Source: a virus. Taken from it: a stretch of DNA of 23,508 nucleotides. How positions within the stretch are numbered: position 1 is the stretch's first letter; every line of letters begins with the position of its first letter. The translations under genes and the position numbers were made by a program. Positions 22,210 to 23,508 of this stretch are shown here, one piece after another. The stretch lies in the IMG/VR virus record IMGVR_UViG_3300020192_000082, positions 1 to 23,508 of that record. One strand, given 5' to 3'. Under the pieces are notes generated by a model. The model searched no databases and was not told where the DNA came from. It saw only the letters and a list, made by a program, of their open reading frames with translations.

Positions 22210-23508
22210 TGGCAGTACGACCGCTCAGCACCATAAAGTCGTGGTTTGAAACCAATGACATCCCGACACAAACGCAGTTTTGGGACACGTGGGATAGTTT
22301 TTGGCACAAGGAGGAAGGAATACCGACGACTGGTGTTACTGATTTGGATACCATCATTGGCGATTTGTACGCGCAGATTGCGTCGGTAAGTGGGTCGTTG
22401 TCTTTGCCATCAGCTAAAATATTAGTTGGGAATGCAAGTAATGTGGCGACGCCCATGATTTTAAGTGGCGATGCGACGATTGATAACGTGGGCGCGCTTT
22501 CGTTAGCTACGGTGAATAGCAATGTATTTGCTTCCAATATCTTTTTGAAGTTTGGCGTAAATGCCAAGGGTTTGGTGACAAGTGCCGAGCCAGTGGCATT
22601 GAGTGACATCACAGGGGCGTTGGGTTATACGCCGTATAATGCTACCAATCCTGCTGCTTTTATTGATCTGGTTGATCTATCGGCTACCACGCCATTGTCG
22701 TATAATAATGGCACTGGTGTGTTTTCTATACAGCAGGCGAGCGGCTCGCAAGCTGGTTTCTTATCCTCTACGGATTGGACCACTTTTAATAATAAACAAA
22801 ACGCGATTCCTTCGCAAACCGGCAATAGTGGCAAGTTCCTGGCGACGGATGGCAGTACGCTGAGCTGGGGAACCGGGTTGAATATTTATAATGCAGATGG
22901 CACTATCCCTACTTCTACCACCCGTGCTGTTACCTTTCCAACAGGGGCTTTATTAGCATTTACTAAAGCTACTAATAATGCTACGATACGCCTGGATGGC
23001 TTCGACCAACAGTTTATAGCTGCAAATAGTGGTAGTGGAGTATCGCAAATGGCCTTTGCTCGTGCGTTTGGAAATCTTACAACACCTACTGTGGTTAGTG
23101 CCGGAGCAGGTATTGCAGATTGGGCATTTGATGCTTATACCAACACTGGGTACACTCGGAGCATGGGTATGGTGGTATATGTTGATAGCGTATCTGGAGA
23201 TACCCCATATGGTGGGATTAGTTTTACTGACCATGCTTTTACAGACATTTTAACGATTCGTGGTCAGGATAAGAGTTTGCAGTTTCATGGGTATGGATCA
23301 GGGCGTAGTTTTGCAAGTGCTACTGGTATAGCAGGTTTTGATAACAGTGGGAATGTAGTACGGGTTGATCCTTCCACACTAGGGTTGAATATTTATAATG
23401 CAGATGGCACTATCCCTACTTCTACCACCCGTGCTGTTACCTTTCCAACAGGGGCTTTATTAGCATTTACTAAAGCTACTAATAATGCTACGATACGCCT
23501 GGATGGCT
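22209..23508 (+). CDS. Tail fibre/receptor-binding protein with internal repeats, 3'-partial
   Basis: Open from ATG 22209 to the window end, 433 codons and no stop. The start MAVRPLSTIKSWFETNDIPT then QTQFWDTWDSFWH is a characteristic Bacteroidota tail-fibre start. It contains NAKGLVTSAEPVALSDITGA then LGYTPYN, GSQAGFLSSTDWTTFNNKQ, the linker motif of such fibres, and PSQTGNSGKFLATDGSTLSW. From about residue 223 a long unit starts (GLNIYNADGTIPTSTTRAVT) which begins again 169 residues later. It is the probable receptor-binding fibre; a chaperone or intramolecular peptidase may lie beyond the window. Confidence 0.8.
   Translation, partial: MAVRPLSTIKSWFETNDIPTQTQFWDTWDSFWHKEEGIPTTGVTDLDTIIGDLYAQIASVSGSLSLPSAKILVGNASNVATPMILSGDATIDNVGALSLATVNSNVFASNIFLKFGVNAKGLVTSAEPVALSDITGALGYTPYNATNPAAFIDLVDLSATTPLSYNNGTGVFSIQQASGSQAGFLSSTDWTTFNNKQNAIPSQTGNSGKFLATDGSTLSWGTGLNIYNADGTIPTSTTRAVTFPTGALLAFTKATNNATIRLDGFDQQFIAANSGSGVSQMAFARAFGNLTTPTVVSAGAGIADWAFDAYTNTGYTRSMGMVVYVDSVSGDTPYGGISFTDHAFTDILTIRGQDKSLQFHGYGSGRSFASATGIAGFDNSGNVVRVDPSTLGLNIYNADGTIPTSTTRAVTFPTGALLAFTKATNNATIRLDG
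22875..23001 (+). repeat. Direct repeat in the tail fibre gene, copy 1
   Basis: 127 bp identical to 23382-23508 at a distance of exactly 507 bp (169 codons), so the repeat is in frame. Copy 2 is cut by the window edge and the repeat may be longer. Confidence 0.9.
23382..23508 (+). repeat. Direct repeat in the tail fibre gene, copy 2 (continues past the edge)
   Basis: Perfect match to 22875-23001 over all 127 bases inside the window, reaching the last base. Confidence 0.9.

Overview
The window is the structural half of a Mu-like, contractile-tailed temperate phage or prophage of a Bacteroidota host. The phage type follows from neighbouring genes for a Mu gp28-type large terminase, a DUF935 (gp29-type) portal, a MuF head protein, a gpG-like virion morphogenesis protein, a DUF1320 (gp36-type) protein, a tail sheath, a tape measure protein and a full baseplate set. 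The Bacteroidota assignment is an inference. It rests on the Bacteroidota-type sheath (DUF2586-like) and DUF6046-like proteins, the lack of strong Shine-Dalgarno sites, a CCCCC-TAAAT palindrome that I recall from Bacteroidota intergenic DNA, and a tail-fibre motif (LSSTDWTTFNNKQ) typical of these prophages. No transposase, repressor or host gene is visible, so the early region and both ends lie outside the window.

Layout. Positions 1-2239 (+ strand) hold a coiled-coil/membrane protein cut by the left edge, a tRNA-like gene with anticodon CAT and a damaged D arm, a terminator, a small-protein gene broken at a T9 run, another terminator, a secreted protein whose end lies inside a palindromic repeat, a gene-poor gap, and an unknown 121-aa protein. 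Positions 2324-8806 (- strand, transcribed right to left) are the packaging and head-completion operon: small terminase, large terminase, DUF1320 protein, portal, MuF protein, gpG-like protein, a membrane protein and a tail-terminator-like protein. A 196-bp divergent region with a dyad separates it from the + strand capsid and tail operon (9003 to the end): protease/scaffold, major capsid, four small proteins, sheath, tube, frameshifted chaperone pair, tape measure, DUF6046-like protein, hub, a small helical protein with a broken frame, a 36-aa membrane protein, spike, gp25-like wedge, double-LysM protein, gpJ-like wedge, gpI-like protein, collar-type fibre, and a repeat-containing fibre that runs off the right edge.

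How the genes work together. The terminase pair loads DNA through the portal into a capsid built from the 10091 coat protein and matured by the 9003 protease. MuF, gpG-like and DUF1320 proteins finish the head and neck. The sheath and tube polymerise on a baseplate (hub, spike, gp25, LysM, gpJ, gpI), with length set by the tape measure and its chaperones. The two fibre genes at the right end are the likely receptor-binding proteins.

Points worth most attention: the MuF protein has no normal start codon and its frame can be entered from the portal gene by a -1 slip on an A10 run; its C-terminus looks like the nuclease-type domains that some MuF proteins carry; the tail chaperone is both an internal tandem duplication and a textbook -1 frameshift gene; a small two-helix protein inside the baseplate cluster resembles the Acb2/Tad1 signal-sponge hairpin but is out of frame; and the last fibre gene has a perfect 127-bp repeat at a 507-bp period. 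Several frame breaks lie at homopolymers, so assembly error has to be excluded first.
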